Assembly: GCA_015680625.1 (NCBI GenBank) | Contig: JAAAXW010000010.1 | Coordinates: 310,001 to 374,000 of the forward strand | From: Mortierella hygrophila | Lineage: Eukaryota; Mortierellomycota; Mortierellomycetes; Mortierellales; Mortierellaceae | Reading direction: 5' to 3' | Length of the DNA stretch: 64,000 nucleotides | Shown: positions 23,815-33,448 of the stretch, one piece after another | How the letters are laid out: each line of letters starts with the position of its first letter | Numbering within the stretch: the first letter of the stretch is position 1 | The notes under the pieces: generated by a model | Told to the model about the DNA's origin: nothing | Database searches by the model: none | The model's input: the letters and a program-made list of their open reading frames with translations, nothing else | Translations under genes and position numbers: made by a program

Positions 23815-25924
23815 CTAATGGCCGTGAGAAGATGGCGGTCTTGAGGCTGGTATTGCTGAAGGAGAGACGATGAAAGTCTGGTCAACTTCCAGGCTGGCTC
23901 CACTGAAATCCGAGTAGGCATGCGTCGCAGCCGAAACAAGAGGCGACGAGTACGTGAGCTCAGGCGATTGGAGGTGTTGTTGGCTGCGGTGATGCAATCG
24001 TGGTGTCCCCACTGGCGTGTACTGTTGGTGCTGTTGGTGGTGGTACGATATCTCGGACGAGGACATTGGAGGAGAAGATGGGGTGAATGATCGCTGATGT
24101 TTGTAGGGGTAGTCATCGCTGTTCAACTCTCCCGACGTTACAACGGTGACAGGACTCGAAATGTCTCGACTGGCATCACTAAAACTGCTGAACACTACCG
24201 TGGTGTTGCTGTTGGCTCCTTGATATTCGCTGCTGTTGGCGATGGTGGTGTTGTCGTCGTTTTCCGGATAGTGGAGTTCTGGTCCTGGAGGCGTCTTGGG
24301 TATAAAATCAAACCCCAGTGATTGCCACATGGGAGACTGTGGATTTCGTCGCAAGGTCGAGTTTTGGGAGGACGGTGAAGGAGGTGGGTAATAAGTGTCT
24401 GTTAGAGACAACTGGGGGTCACGAGGGATGCTGCTTCTGGGTAGGACAGGGTAGGTGACTGTACAAGGAGGGAGAGGGTACTTGACACTAGGTGGAGGCA
24501 GGAGGGTGTGTGGAGTGCCGATCGTGAAGGCAACCTTATTAAATTCTTGATCGGTAGAAGTGTTGGGAAAGGATGAAGAAGACGAGAGCTCAGTCTTGCC
24601 ATTGCCTTCTTTAGAATGTATTGATGATGGTGACGACAATGAGACTCGGTGGTGGCAATAACGGATGACCAGAAGGATAGCCAGCGCAAGGAGGACCAGT
24701 CCACCGATAACGCCACCAACGATGGCGCCAAGGGGTGCCTTGCTTCCGGATGCGTAAAAACCACCGTTGCCTGGAGTAAGAGAACCGTCACCAGTAGGAG
24801 ATATGCCATTCGAGCTAGTCCAAGTCTTGGTGGCCAAGTCAAAGACACTGAACTTGGGTCCGCCAGTTTGGAGGGAGTAGAGGACAATCTGGGTTGATGT
24901 CGCCGTGGCGACCATGGACGTGATGAATACCGGTGCTTGTCCGGACACAGCGACTTGCTGGAGTACCGTTGATTGACTGGGATTGATGTAGTAAATCGCC
25001 GTTGTGCTGTTGGGGGCTTTGTCCAGGATATAGGCGCCGGAGCTTGAAGTAATGGGGATTGCGTCGTTCGTGAGGACAACATTCTTCATGGAGACGAGTT
25101 GGGGGACTGAGAGGATGAGGGTACGTCCTTTTACTTGAGTATCGGGAGTGTCGTACCCCGTTGCGGTGTAGATTGTTCCTGACTGAGCAGTGTCGAACAC
25201 GATCGCGTTTCCGTGAGCAGGTGCCTTTGCTGCGCTGGTGTAGACCCCAACTGCGAGGAAGGGTCTGAAGTTAGGGTACACCTGTAAGTCAAAACTATGA
25301 GAAAAAAGAAGGCGAAGCATGGACAGGAACGAACTTGGTTAATAGAAGTTTTCTTTGCTCATAGACGCGTACAAATAATAATAAGGACATGGCGCAACAA
25401 TAAATCACTATCGCATTATTACGACTGTTTGCCTACTCGTAAATGTTTGAGGAACTGTCAGTCGCGTTCGACCGCACACCAGCCCAATAATCCGTCGTAT
25501 TCGTCATCGCCAACACAAACCCACTCACACCCGCATTCCCAACTGTCGCAAAGAACTTCGGATTTACATACGCAACATCCTCATACCCACTAGGAGGATC
25601 AAACCTGCCGTTGGCTGGGTACATATTCGCATCGTTCGTCCACCCCATCCCGAACTGTTGAATATGTATTGCCCCTTGTGTATCTAGGGCGTTTTTGGGT
25701 GCTTGGTAACCGGGATAATGTGAACAGAGTTTGGGGGCAGTGTTGGACCATTGGTAGGGGTTGAAGTTGATGATAGTGGAGGTGAGTCTTGGGGAGGAGA
25801 TGTTGGAAAGATCGATGGTGTTGACTTCTAGGCGGCCTTGGGTTGTGTCAGAGACACCGATGAGATAGATGGATGTGTTTGATGCTGGGGCCAGGCAGGG
25901 GTTTGAATATGTTGGTATACTCAT
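23815..25924 (-). CDS. Single-pass membrane protein, surface family 1, copy 3 (one intron fewer)
   Basis: Two exons: 25924-25437 and 25264-23815 (645 aa). The first intron matches that of copies 1 and 2 (same phase). The second is absent: AYILDKAPNSTTAIYYI is read straight through where the others splice. Family motifs are present (IYLIGVSDTTQGRLEVNTID, PKLCSHYPG, IHIQQFG, FATVGNAG). The membrane span is about 342-364 (GAIVGGVIGGLVLLALAILLV), followed by RYCHHR. The tail is longer, S/P-rich and differs from the tails of copies 1 and 2. The intron-1 acceptor is AACTTCAG|ACCC, chosen because it alone keeps frame and joins to FLAVGVYTS, equivalent to LVVG and LAVG in the paralogues. No signal peptide is seen. 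Most divergent copy. Confidence 0.78.
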
Positions 25925-27655
25925 GGTGCTGCAATGTTGTATGTGGGTGAGAGAGTGTGAGGGAATTGGGGAGAACGGGAAAAGGTAACGTTCAGGGAGA
26001 TCAAGTATGTGTAGATGTGAGTGGGAACGGAATGCAAGACTTGTTCCTGAGAAAAAGGGGGAAGCAGGAGAGTGGATGGATGTTGAAGAGTGATGGTGAT
26101 AAATGAAGATAAAAGATGAACAGAGAGATAAAAAGATATGAAAGGAGGGGACAGGGGAGGCGTAAAATAAGCTTAACAAAGACTTCAGAGAACGGTCATT
26201 GAAATCCGATTCAGGCCATGCAACCGGGCTTAGCAAGAAAACGGGCCAGAAAGTAGTTTCATTTGAATTGGACATGAGCGACATACTTTTCTTTATGTTC
26301 TTGTGGCATGTTTGCCCTTGGGACTCCCACTCGTCTCCTCGGTCCAAAACCCCTGAAGAAGATGTGGACCAGTTTAACCAACGGTGTGTCATCACTTTCC
26401 CCTTCCCCTTCTCTCCTCCCTCTCCTCCAAAGATGAAGTATTATAATGACCTTCTCACCTCTGGTTTTTTGGACCCTAGAATAACAGCCGAATCAAATGT
26501 CCGCGGAACTGTCGACCGCTGGGCTGGGTGTACTTTTGTATCTAAGAAGGAATTGATCATGAATGAACTTGACCTTGGCTGATTGGCCGTTTTTCCACAT
26601 ATCTCCTCGGTCCTGCAGCATCTCTGTTTCTTCAACCTCTTTATCGATCCTCTGATCTTAGTTATTGCTACTATTATGTGAAGGGAGAGGGGGGAAGCAG
26701 TATTGGACACGGAAGCATCGTTGAAAGATGTACGTACCTTCGTTCGCAGGATGTCTTGAGGGAGAGTCGACGATGTGGCTTGTCGACCGCGAGGTCTGGA
26801 GAAGAATACCAAGAGTCTCTCAGAAATCGCCGTCGTCTTCTGCTCTGGGGACTACTCGATCCAAAACATGGCAAAAAAATAGTTTAACAAGTCGAAGATC
26901 GTCCTACGCAACAGCTCAGCCCTCTTTTTGCTCTCGTAGCTGGTGTTGCGGGCCGTTTTGAGGTTTGAGTGACAAAATATGATCAAATAATATGGTCGAT
27001 CCTCAACCTCAATTGCTCTTTACTTCTTTTTGAGTACTCTATGGAAGGTTCCTATCGAGTACTGAAAAAGGAAGAGAATTTGACCTTGTTCCAAGGTGGT
27101 CTTGGCTCTGGATGCTAGGAGTGACACGCATATCGCTACCAAGTCACAGATAGGATTGATGAAGTCCAAACGGATGAGACCTATTCGACATACATATATC
27201 TTCTTTCTAGCGCCTTCATCTTTCACAATGGGAATCAACAAGCCAAGATTCAAGCAAGAAAAAGCATCGACAAGGAAAAAGCTGACAAGGCACATGGACA
27301 AGATAGGGATTGCTGTTACCAACAGACACTCGTTGCGAGTCGAAGCCAGATATCCGAAATGGTAAGTGTATGTACATGAATGTTTCGTTTCTCATAGCAA
27401 AGGATACCTGCAAGGCGAGAGAAATAAATTGTTACTGGGAAGATTGACAATCTCTCATCTGAGCCGATTTTGGTGCAAGAAGGAGACAAGATTTGAGGAG
27501 GGAAGATTTGAGGAGGGAAGATTCTCTTTCTTCTCCCTTCTCTCATCCTCTCTCCCTTCATGTGTAGAAGGATATATATACTAACAAAGACACACACCAT
27601 GGATTGATAATAAGCAATTATGTTGAAAATGAGTGTATTGTAATAAACCCCTCTT
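25925..27655. other. 1.7-kb intergenic region between the two surface-protein families
   Basis: No supported gene. Open stretches near 26432-26582 and 27096-27365 (plus) have no recognisable domain; the second ends at a GTAAGT donor-like site, so an exon relic is conceivable. A 15-bp direct repeat (AGATTTGAGGAGGGA) is present near 27488-27520. The segment marks the switch from family 1 (N-terminal ectodomain) to family 2 (C-terminal cysteine domain). Confidence 0.35.
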
Positions 27656-28585
27656 TTACCTAAAGCAATAACTATTACAGCGGCCAAGGTTCGTCATACA
27701 ATCATCAAAACATGTCTCCCCCTTCTCACAATCACTGATACAAAAGAACTCGCCATTGCATCCATCCTTACAAGTCTGGTAGACGCTATCCTTCCTACAT
27801 GTGCCCGCGCATGTGTCAAAATAGTAGTCGTGGCAGAAGAAGGTTGGGCAGTGGCCCTTTTCGGAGGGGTATGGCGGAATCGGTGGGGCTTGGACGCGGC
27901 CTCCTGAGGTTGAGGGTCCTTCCGATGATGAGTCCTTGTTCTTCTTCATGGAGACGACGAGGTAGATGACTACTGCGAGAAGAATGATGGTGATGATAAC
28001 CATGGCCCAGATGATCTTTTTCCGACGACCGGTGGATTTTGGTTTCTTGGTTGATGCGAGAGCTGGCTTGGTGGGCTTCATAGTGGTGATGGGGGTGTCG
28101 ACTAGTACGGGGTCCGGGTAGGCGCGGACGACTGGTTCTGGGTATGCTTGCTGGTGGTGCAGGTAGGATTGCTGGTAAGGATCCTGCTGGTACATGTACT
28201 GTTGAGAAGTGCCGTCAGTGGAGGAAGGGTATATGACTGCGTTGTTGTTGTAGTAGTGTCCTTCCGGTACTGGGTATGCGCCTCTCTGACTGGGTATAGG
28301 GGACGGTGGTGGGACATAACTTGAGGCCGGTGTTGGTGAGTAGGCCTGGGGGTTGCTGACGGACGGGGAATACTCGGACGACTGGACGTGAGGACTACGA
28401 GAAGGTGTTGTCGGTGTCCAGTATGGAGATTCTGCACCGATGTGAGGTGTGACAATGGTTCCGTCGATGTATTGGGGTGACGCTGCAGTGAGTGGTCCTT
28501 GTGGTGCCCCGTTGGAGATGAGGACTTCTCTGCTACTTCCTGGTGTGGTGCTGCCGTTTGCGGGAGGATCCAGAGGGGCGAGCAT
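27656..28585 (-). CDS. Type II membrane protein with 12-Cys ectodomain, array member A
   Basis: Single exon, 309 aa, ATG at 28585. Residues 1-180 form a P/S/Y/Q-rich tail with AYSPTPASSYVPPPSPIPSQ and YPDPVLVDT. The basic GRRKK (186-190) comes directly before the membrane span (about 191-212), so the N-terminus should be cytosolic and the C-terminus outside. A short polar stalk leads to a cysteine domain of about 65 residues (243-307) with 12 cysteines spaced C-x4-C-x7-C-x3-C-x8-C-x3-C-x5-C-x3-C-x5-C-x3-C-x6-C-x3-C. The repeated C-x3-C spacing suggests helices pinned by disulfides. I do not know the family; ligand-binding or adhesion at the cell surface is an inference. The TTAGGG-type motif lies 12 bp upstream and the shared upstream element about 270 bp upstream. 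Confidence 0.85.
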   Translation of the reverse strand: MLAPLDPPANGSTTPGSSREVLISNGAPQGPLTAASPQYIDGTIVTPHIGAESPYWTPTTPSRSPHVQSSEYSPSVSNPQAYSPTPASSYVPPPSPIPSQRGAYPVPEGHYYNNNAVIYPSSTDGTSQQYMYQQDPYQQSYLHHQQAYPEPVVRAYPDPVLVDTPITTMKPTKPALASTKKPKSTGRRKKIIWAMVIITIILLAVVIYLVVSMKKNKDSSSEGPSTSGGRVQAPPIPPYPSEKGHCPTFFCHDYYFDTCAGTCRKDSVYQTCKDGCNGEFFCISDCEKGETCFDDCMTNLGRCNSYCFR

Positions 28586-28596
28586 TTTGTCTGTGA

Positions 28597-28606
28597 ATTA
28601 GGGTAT
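28597..28606 (-). promoter_or_regulatory. ATACCCTAAT motif next to start codon, member A
   Basis: Reads ATTAGGGTAT on the plus strand, 12 bp upstream of the ATG. The same 10-mer lies 7 bp upstream of member B and 17 bp upstream of member C. It contains the telomere-repeat hexamer, so it resembles a telo-box, or it may mark the transcription start. Confidence 0.5.
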
Positions 28607-28850
28607 GGAAGGGATGAGGGTGAAAAAGAAGAAAAAAAGGAATTGGGAGTGAGCCATGTTTCATGCTTTTAAGTATCACCCCTTTCACTCCTGACAACTC
28701 AACAACGAAGAAATCGCCATGAGAATTAAGGATGGAGGCAGAGCAATTATTTGCATTTTCAAAGTGCGACGGACCCATGAGTGTACAGTACGGGGTTGGC
28801 ACCTGGCAAGAAAAAGTAAAATAAATAGACAAAAAAAAAAAAAAAACGAC

Positions 28851-28895
28851 ATGAGAGCAGTCGAAACCCAGCCTCGGTAAGGTTTCTGCGGTGAG
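28851..28895 (-). promoter_or_regulatory. Shared upstream element, member A
   Basis: On the plus strand ATGAGAGCAGTCGAA (28851-28865), 11 bp, then GTAAGGTTTCTGCGGTGAG. Matching blocks precede members B (both parts nearly identical), D (first part), E (both parts) and C (second part), all 200-310 bp before the ATG. Confidence 0.6.
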
Positions 28896-29368
28896 CAAAC
28901 CCAGAGTACATGAACGTACAGCTTTCGATTGCTCTGACGTACGGATTCTCATTCCTTGTCTGTCGTCTTTCTCTCGGCAACCGATGGTCCATTGATTTGT
29001 TCTCTGTCCCCCACTGCCTCCTCTGCATGAGAAAACGAAAACACTTTGTTGGCATGGCTGGAGAAGAAGTGGGTCAAGCAAATGTCATGGTTACTATCTT
29101 TAAGCCAACCGCGCCTATCTTTAAAGGCAAAAACATCCACGCGAGTGTTTGTCCCAATAAGTCACAGCAGGTGTTTTCGCGCTCGGACCTGACAACTGAT
29201 TAAATGTCGAGCCTTCCAGCGCAAACAAAAGGAACGATAAAAAAAAACTATCGAGTGAATCATTGTTATCAACAAAAAGTGAACAAACTCGGTCGTGTGT
29301 ATGGTACTGTACATGGTTTTTTTTCTTTATCTATTTTTTCAAATGTTATCGCTGTCGGTATAATACCA
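28896..29368. other. Intergenic spacer between array members A and B
   Basis: No gene. Downstream flank of member B; no repeat or distinct element beyond the shared upstream block of member A at its left edge. Confidence 0.4.
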
Positions 29369-30481
29369 TTAACGGCAGTAAGTGCGGCAACTGCTCCAGG
29401 TATCACTACATTCCTTCTGACAAGGGTTAGTCCTCCGACAATCCGTTTCGCAGAAGAAATCACCATTGCATTTGCTCGTACAGGCCTTGTAGTTGCCATC
29501 CTGCGCGCACACGTTATTCCGACAGTCCCAGTACCAGTCGTCGCAGAAGAATGTCGGGCACTGGCCCTTCTCGGGTAATGGCGGGAGGGGTTTTGGGGTG
29601 ACTACGGACCCGCTGCTGCCGCCGCCTGTGGGTGTGGGAACGGTGACGGGGGCGTATGAGACAGTTACGGGGGTTGAGGGCACGGTTACAGGGACTGAGC
29701 GTATTGGACCAGTGGTGGTATTGGTGGTGGGTGTGGGCGTGGTTGATGTCGTTGAAGAACCCTTTCCGGAGATCGAATTATCGCTGCTGTTGCTGCCCTT
29801 GTCAGAATCCTTGCTCTTCATCGAGACCACGACTCCGACAATGGCTCCAATCAGAATAAGAATGACGAAGGATCCGATCCAGATAAACTTTTTCCGGCGG
29901 CCGTTGTTGGTGGGCTTGGTCGTTGATCCTGTAGATGATGGCTTGGGCTTCTCGGGGGTGGGGGTGAGAGTGTCAACCAGTTCGGGTTCTGGGTACGAGA
30001 GGACAATGGGTTCTGGGTATGGCCGTTGCTGGTAGGTTTGCTGGTAAGGGTCCTGGTACATGTTGTGCTGGTTGGCGCCGTCATGGCTGGAGAATGCGGT
30101 TTTGCCGTAAGTTCCTTCCGGCACCGGGTAGGCATTCAACTGACTAGGCGTAGGCGATGGCGGTGGAATATAGCTGGAGCTTAGTGCGGGCGAATAGGCT
30201 GGAAGGTGGCTAGTACACGGGGAACCCTCGGATGGCTGGCCATGGGGGCTACGAACGGTCGATGGTGTCCGGTAAGGAGAATCGGTAGTATATGTTGAGG
30301 ACACTGCGTATCCATTGGTGGTATTCTGGGGAGATGCAGCTACCATAACACTGGCACGGGAGTCGTCGTCGATCTGGTAGTTTGCTTCCTGGGGTGCTCT
30401 GCTGGAGGAAATGGACCGGGAGTGGATGAGTGCGTCGCTGCTGCTTCCGGGTGTGGTGGTGTTGTTTGTGGGGGCCAACAT
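29369..30481 (-). CDS. Type II membrane protein with 12-Cys ectodomain, array member B
   Basis: Single exon, 370 aa. Cytosolic tail 1-193 with APQEANYQIDDDSR, SSSYIPPPSPTPSQ, two YPEP motifs (the second is YPEPELVDT), then GRRKK and a span of about 198-220 (FIWIGSFVILILIGAIVGVVV). Outside, the stalk is S/T-rich with three degenerate repeats of PVTV (VPVTVPSTPVTVSYAPVTV), a likely O-glycosylated spacer. The last ~65 residues hold 12 cysteines in the family pattern (CPTFFC, CAQDGNYKAC, CNGDFFC, CQKEC, CRTYC). Member C is its closest relative along the whole length, pointing to a recent tandem duplication. Function unknown. Confidence 0.85.
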   Translation of the reverse strand: MLAPTNNTTTPGSSSDALIHSRSISSSRAPQEANYQIDDDSRASVMVAASPQNTTNGYAVSSTYTTDSPYRTPSTVRSPHGQPSEGSPCTSHLPAYSPALSSSYIPPPSPTPSQLNAYPVPEGTYGKTAFSSHDGANQHNMYQDPYQQTYQQRPYPEPIVLSYPEPELVDTLTPTPEKPKPSSTGSTTKPTNNGRRKKFIWIGSFVILILIGAIVGVVVSMKSKDSDKGSNSSDNSISGKGSSTTSTTPTPTTNTTTGPIRSVPVTVPSTPVTVSYAPVTVPTPTGGGSSGSVVTPKPLPPLPEKGQCPTFFCDDWYWDCRNNVCAQDGNYKACTSKCNGDFFCETDCRRTNPCQKECSDTWSSCRTYCR

Positions 30482-30487
30482 GACGGT

Positions 30488-30497
30488 ATTAGGGTAT
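30488..30497 (-). promoter_or_regulatory. ATACCCTAAT motif next to start codon, member B
   Basis: Identical 10-mer to that upstream of A and C, 7 bp before the ATG. A TATAAA box in gene orientation lies at 30571-30576, about 90 bp upstream, so the motif would fall at or just downstream of the transcription start. Confidence 0.5.
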
Positions 30498-30691
30498 ATA
30501 ATGCGAAGTGATGGGATATGAGAATGCTGATGATTAAGGAAGAAATAAAAAAAGGGAAATGAAGAATCAATTTATATGTCACCTTAGAAGTGGAGTTGCA
30601 CTGGTTGGTAGAGAGCAATTTTCCATCAATACAGAAGGAAGACAAGGGAATGGAAGGCAGGTGGGAATTTTTACCATTTTCAAATGGCGCA

Positions 30692-30732
30692 ATGAGAGCA
30701 GTCGAAGGAAAGGGTAAGGTTCCTGCGGTGAG
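30692..30732 (-). promoter_or_regulatory. Shared upstream element, member B
   Basis: ATGAGAGCAGTCGAA (30692-30706), 7 bp, GTAAGGTTCCTGCGGTGAG on the plus strand; nearly identical to the member A element over both parts. Confidence 0.6.
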
Positions 30733-31251
30733 TGCAAGTGGTTGCTTGTTTGCTCACCAGCCTTCGACTCTTTCCTTGTGTCTCCTCCTCGGTTTGCCTT
30801 TCCGACAATTATTTGCTTATTCTCACTCTCATGCCTTGGAGAAAAGGAGACAAAAACAAAAACCAAAAAAAATAAAAATGACGGCACTGAAGGCGTGCAG
30901 CAAGCACATTGTCGTTGTTGTTCTTCTTCGCTGTCATGTTGCTTGGTGGCACAGCACCAAACTGACTGGTTTCTTCTTCTCCATCACTGGTCTCTCTGGT
31001 CAACGACTACGCCCATTATCACTTCAATCCACACTCAAGATTTTTGTGTGTCATCCTGTCATCCATCGACCGTTGTCACTAGTCAGGATCAATAATAGCC
31101 TCCCCTCACCCAACGCTCGGACCTAGCTTTTTTGACCCATTCTCGGGAACATTATAACATGGCAATCGGCCATCCAAAAAAAAGTGAAAGAGAGACTCTC
31201 GGTTCGCATGCGCATTAAGGCACACAAAATATCAAGTCAAGTTTATTTTTC
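30733..31251. other. Intergenic spacer between array members B and C
   Basis: About 520 bp without a gene; contains ordinary A/T-rich sequence and the 3' flank of member C. Confidence 0.4.
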
Positions 31252-32367
31252 TCAAGACAGAGGAGGATCACAATTGACACGACAATCCCACCAGATACTA
31301 TTACACTTCTTATAGCAAGGGTTCTGGAACTCACATTGAGTCGTGCAAGAGAACTCGCCGTTGCATCGGGCCGCACAAGCCTTAAAGTCACTATCCTGTG
31401 CGCACAGGTTATTCTCACAATCCTTAAGCCAGCGGTCGCAGAAGAATGTCGGGCAGTTGTATTGGGGTGGGAAAGTAGGTGGTGTGGGGGTTTTCGTCCC
31501 ACTGCCTCCGCTGCTGCCGCCGTTTGAGGGTGTGGGGACTGTGACGGGGGCGGATGAGATGGTTACCGGGGTTAATGGGATGGTGACAGGGACCGAAGGG
31601 ATTGGGTTTCTTGCCGACGAGGTGCCGGTGGGTGTGGGCGTGGTGGACGAATTTGAGGAGCCGTTTCCTGAACTAGAGTCCGAGCTGCTGTTACCACCAT
31701 TGTTGTCCGAGTCCTTGTTCTTGGAGACCACGATTCCGATAATGGCGCCGATGAGGATGAGGATGACGAGGCTTCCAATCCAGATGATCTTTTTCCGGCG
31801 ACCGCTGTTGCTGGCGGGTTTGATCACAGATGATAGTTGGTTGACCTTTTCGTCGACGGTGTCAACCAGCACAGGATCAGGGTATGGGTGATGGGTTGGC
31901 TCTGGGTACGGCTGCTGTTGGTATGCTTGCTGGTTCTGGTATGTCTGATGGTATGCCTGTTGGTAAGGGTCCTGGTGCACATTCTGCTGGTACTGTCCTC
32001 CCGGCACTGGACAGGCGTTCAACTGGCTAGGGGTTGGAGAAGGCGGTGGGATATAGTTCGAGCTAAGAGCCGGCGAGTAAGCTTGAGGATGACTGACCGA
32101 AGGCGAGTATTCCGTTGTCTGGGCGTGGGGGTTACGAATGGTCGATGGTGTTCTATACGGAGAATCGGCACTGTATGTTGAGGGTACTGCGTATCCGTCG
32201 GTGATGTGCTGAGGTGAGGGTGCTACTAGTGCGTTGGGACGGGAGTCGTCGTCGAGCTGGTAGTTTGCTTCTTGGGGTGCCCTGGAGATGGAGTTTGTAA
32301 GGGCCTCGGTGCTGCTTCCTGGTGTGGAGGTGTTAGTGTTGGCAAGGGTGTCCACGGGGGTCAACAT
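31252..32367 (-). CDS. Type II membrane protein with 12-Cys ectodomain, array member C
   Basis: Single exon, 371 aa. Layout as member B: cytosolic tail with APQEANYQLDDDSR, SNYIPPPSPTPSQ, Q/Y-rich DPYQQAYHQTYQ and YPDPVLVDT; GRRKK; span about 193-215 (IIWIGSLVILILIGAIIGIVV); a stalk with the same PVTI/PVTV repeats; and a 12-Cys domain (CPTFFC, CAQDSDFKAC, CNGEFSC, CYKKC, CRVNC) ending DPPLS. Similarity to B continues through low-complexity parts, which normally diverge quickly, so the pair is young. Function unknown. Confidence 0.85.
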   Translation of the reverse strand: MLTPVDTLANTNTSTPGSSTEALTNSISRAPQEANYQLDDDSRPNALVAPSPQHITDGYAVPSTYSADSPYRTPSTIRNPHAQTTEYSPSVSHPQAYSPALSSNYIPPPSPTPSQLNACPVPGGQYQQNVHQDPYQQAYHQTYQNQQAYQQQPYPEPTHHPYPDPVLVDTVDEKVNQLSSVIKPASNSGRRKKIIWIGSLVILILIGAIIGIVVSKNKDSDNNGGNSSSDSSSGNGSSNSSTTPTPTGTSSARNPIPSVPVTIPLTPVTISSAPVTVPTPSNGGSSGGSGTKTPTPPTFPPQYNCPTFFCDRWLKDCENNLCAQDSDFKACAARCNGEFSCTTQCEFQNPCYKKCNSIWWDCRVNCDPPLS

Positions 32368-32383
32368 GGTTGTCTTGAATGAA

Positions 32384-32393
32384 ATTAGGGTAT
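32384..32393 (-). promoter_or_regulatory. ATACCCTAAT motif next to start codon, member C
   Basis: Identical 10-mer to those of members A and B, 17 bp before the ATG. Member D has a degenerate version (AAAAGGGTAT on the plus strand, 34324-34333) upstream of its present start. Confidence 0.5.
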
Positions 32394-33448
32394 AAGGGAA
32401 GTTGGTGAAGGAGTGGGAAAGAAGAGCAGAAGAAAGGAAGGGAAGGAAAGAAAGAAGAAAACAGAGAATGAGAAGTTGAAAGTCCGTCCAGGATGATTAT
32501 TCTTGTGCACGATGGGGCTGTTGATTGGAAAAGCAAATTGATTTTGCGTCAGCAAGAGAAGGTCAACCTTCCATAAGGTTTTCTGCAGATGAAGAAAAGG
32601 ATAATGCTCTCAACACTCATTCAGACGTTTTTAAACCTCCTTCTCTTATTCCACTCCTTTGCGCCCTCATGAAAAATGTCACCAGCCATGAAAATAGCCT
32701 GACACCATGACGGATATGTGTTCTTTGTTCACAAGTTTGGAGGCAAAGCAGCAAATAGGATCTGTGGTGTGCTTCCCAGGAGCAACTCATAACAACAAAC
32801 GCTAGTGCACAAACATTATTCTCATCCATTCGCTACTATGCCACGCGCAGTTGCATTGCTATTGTCACAATCGATTTTAATCCCAAGCTTGCTCTTTTTT
32901 AAAAGAGACAAGTAGCATGGAGCGCGCGTACCCATAGTAGAGAAAAATCACGTGACAAACTCGATTTTCTATTCAATAGTATTCAATCCAAATAAATATA
33001 ATGGGTGCGACTTAACGGTGCGCTCTATGTCAAGAATTGTTGTCTTTACAAGTCGTTGGTAACAGAAGTACTATTTTTTTTTTTTTTTTTCATTTTTGAA
33101 TGCCGCGAAAAAAAGTATAATGAAGTTGTGAGCAATCGATAAAAGAAAAAGATGTACGGATTTGTTTCTTTTTTTTTTTTCAGCAGACGTACGTCTCATC
33201 CTCCCATTTTCTACCTTGGGTAACCCATTTCAATGAGACGATCACCTTCTCTTTTGCAATAAAAAAAACAAAAGGAAACAAAATAAAGCAGACAACAACA
33301 CGATCACAATGGGCTGTCGTCCCCCCCCCCCCTGATTTCCCGATGAACACTTCCCCTGGAGACGTAGCTTTTCTCCCAAAATTACCCTCCACGCCGAACT
33401 TTAATCTCACAAAATGCAAAAAAAAATAAATAAGGCGCTGAAGATCTA
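32394..33448. other. Intergenic spacer between array members C and D
   Basis: 1.05 kb. ATAAGGTTTTCTGCAG (32573-32588) matches the second half of the shared upstream element; the first half is not recognisable here. The rest has T runs near 33070 and 33170 and a C run of 12 near 33321. No trace of a cysteine domain was found downstream of member D on the minus strand. Confidence 0.45.

Noticed and set aside
26432..26582. Short plus-strand frame MKYYNDLLTSGF...
   Set aside because: 50 codons, no homology pattern, no promoter or codon signal.
27096..27365. Basic 89-codon open frame ending at a GTAAGT site, possible transposase exon
   Set aside because: No catalytic motif, no inverted repeats and no further exon in frame; kept only as a note in the intergenic entry.
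28597..32393. TTAGGG motifs as a sign of an internal telomere or chromosome end
   Set aside because: Single copies at fixed distance from start codons, not tandem arrays.
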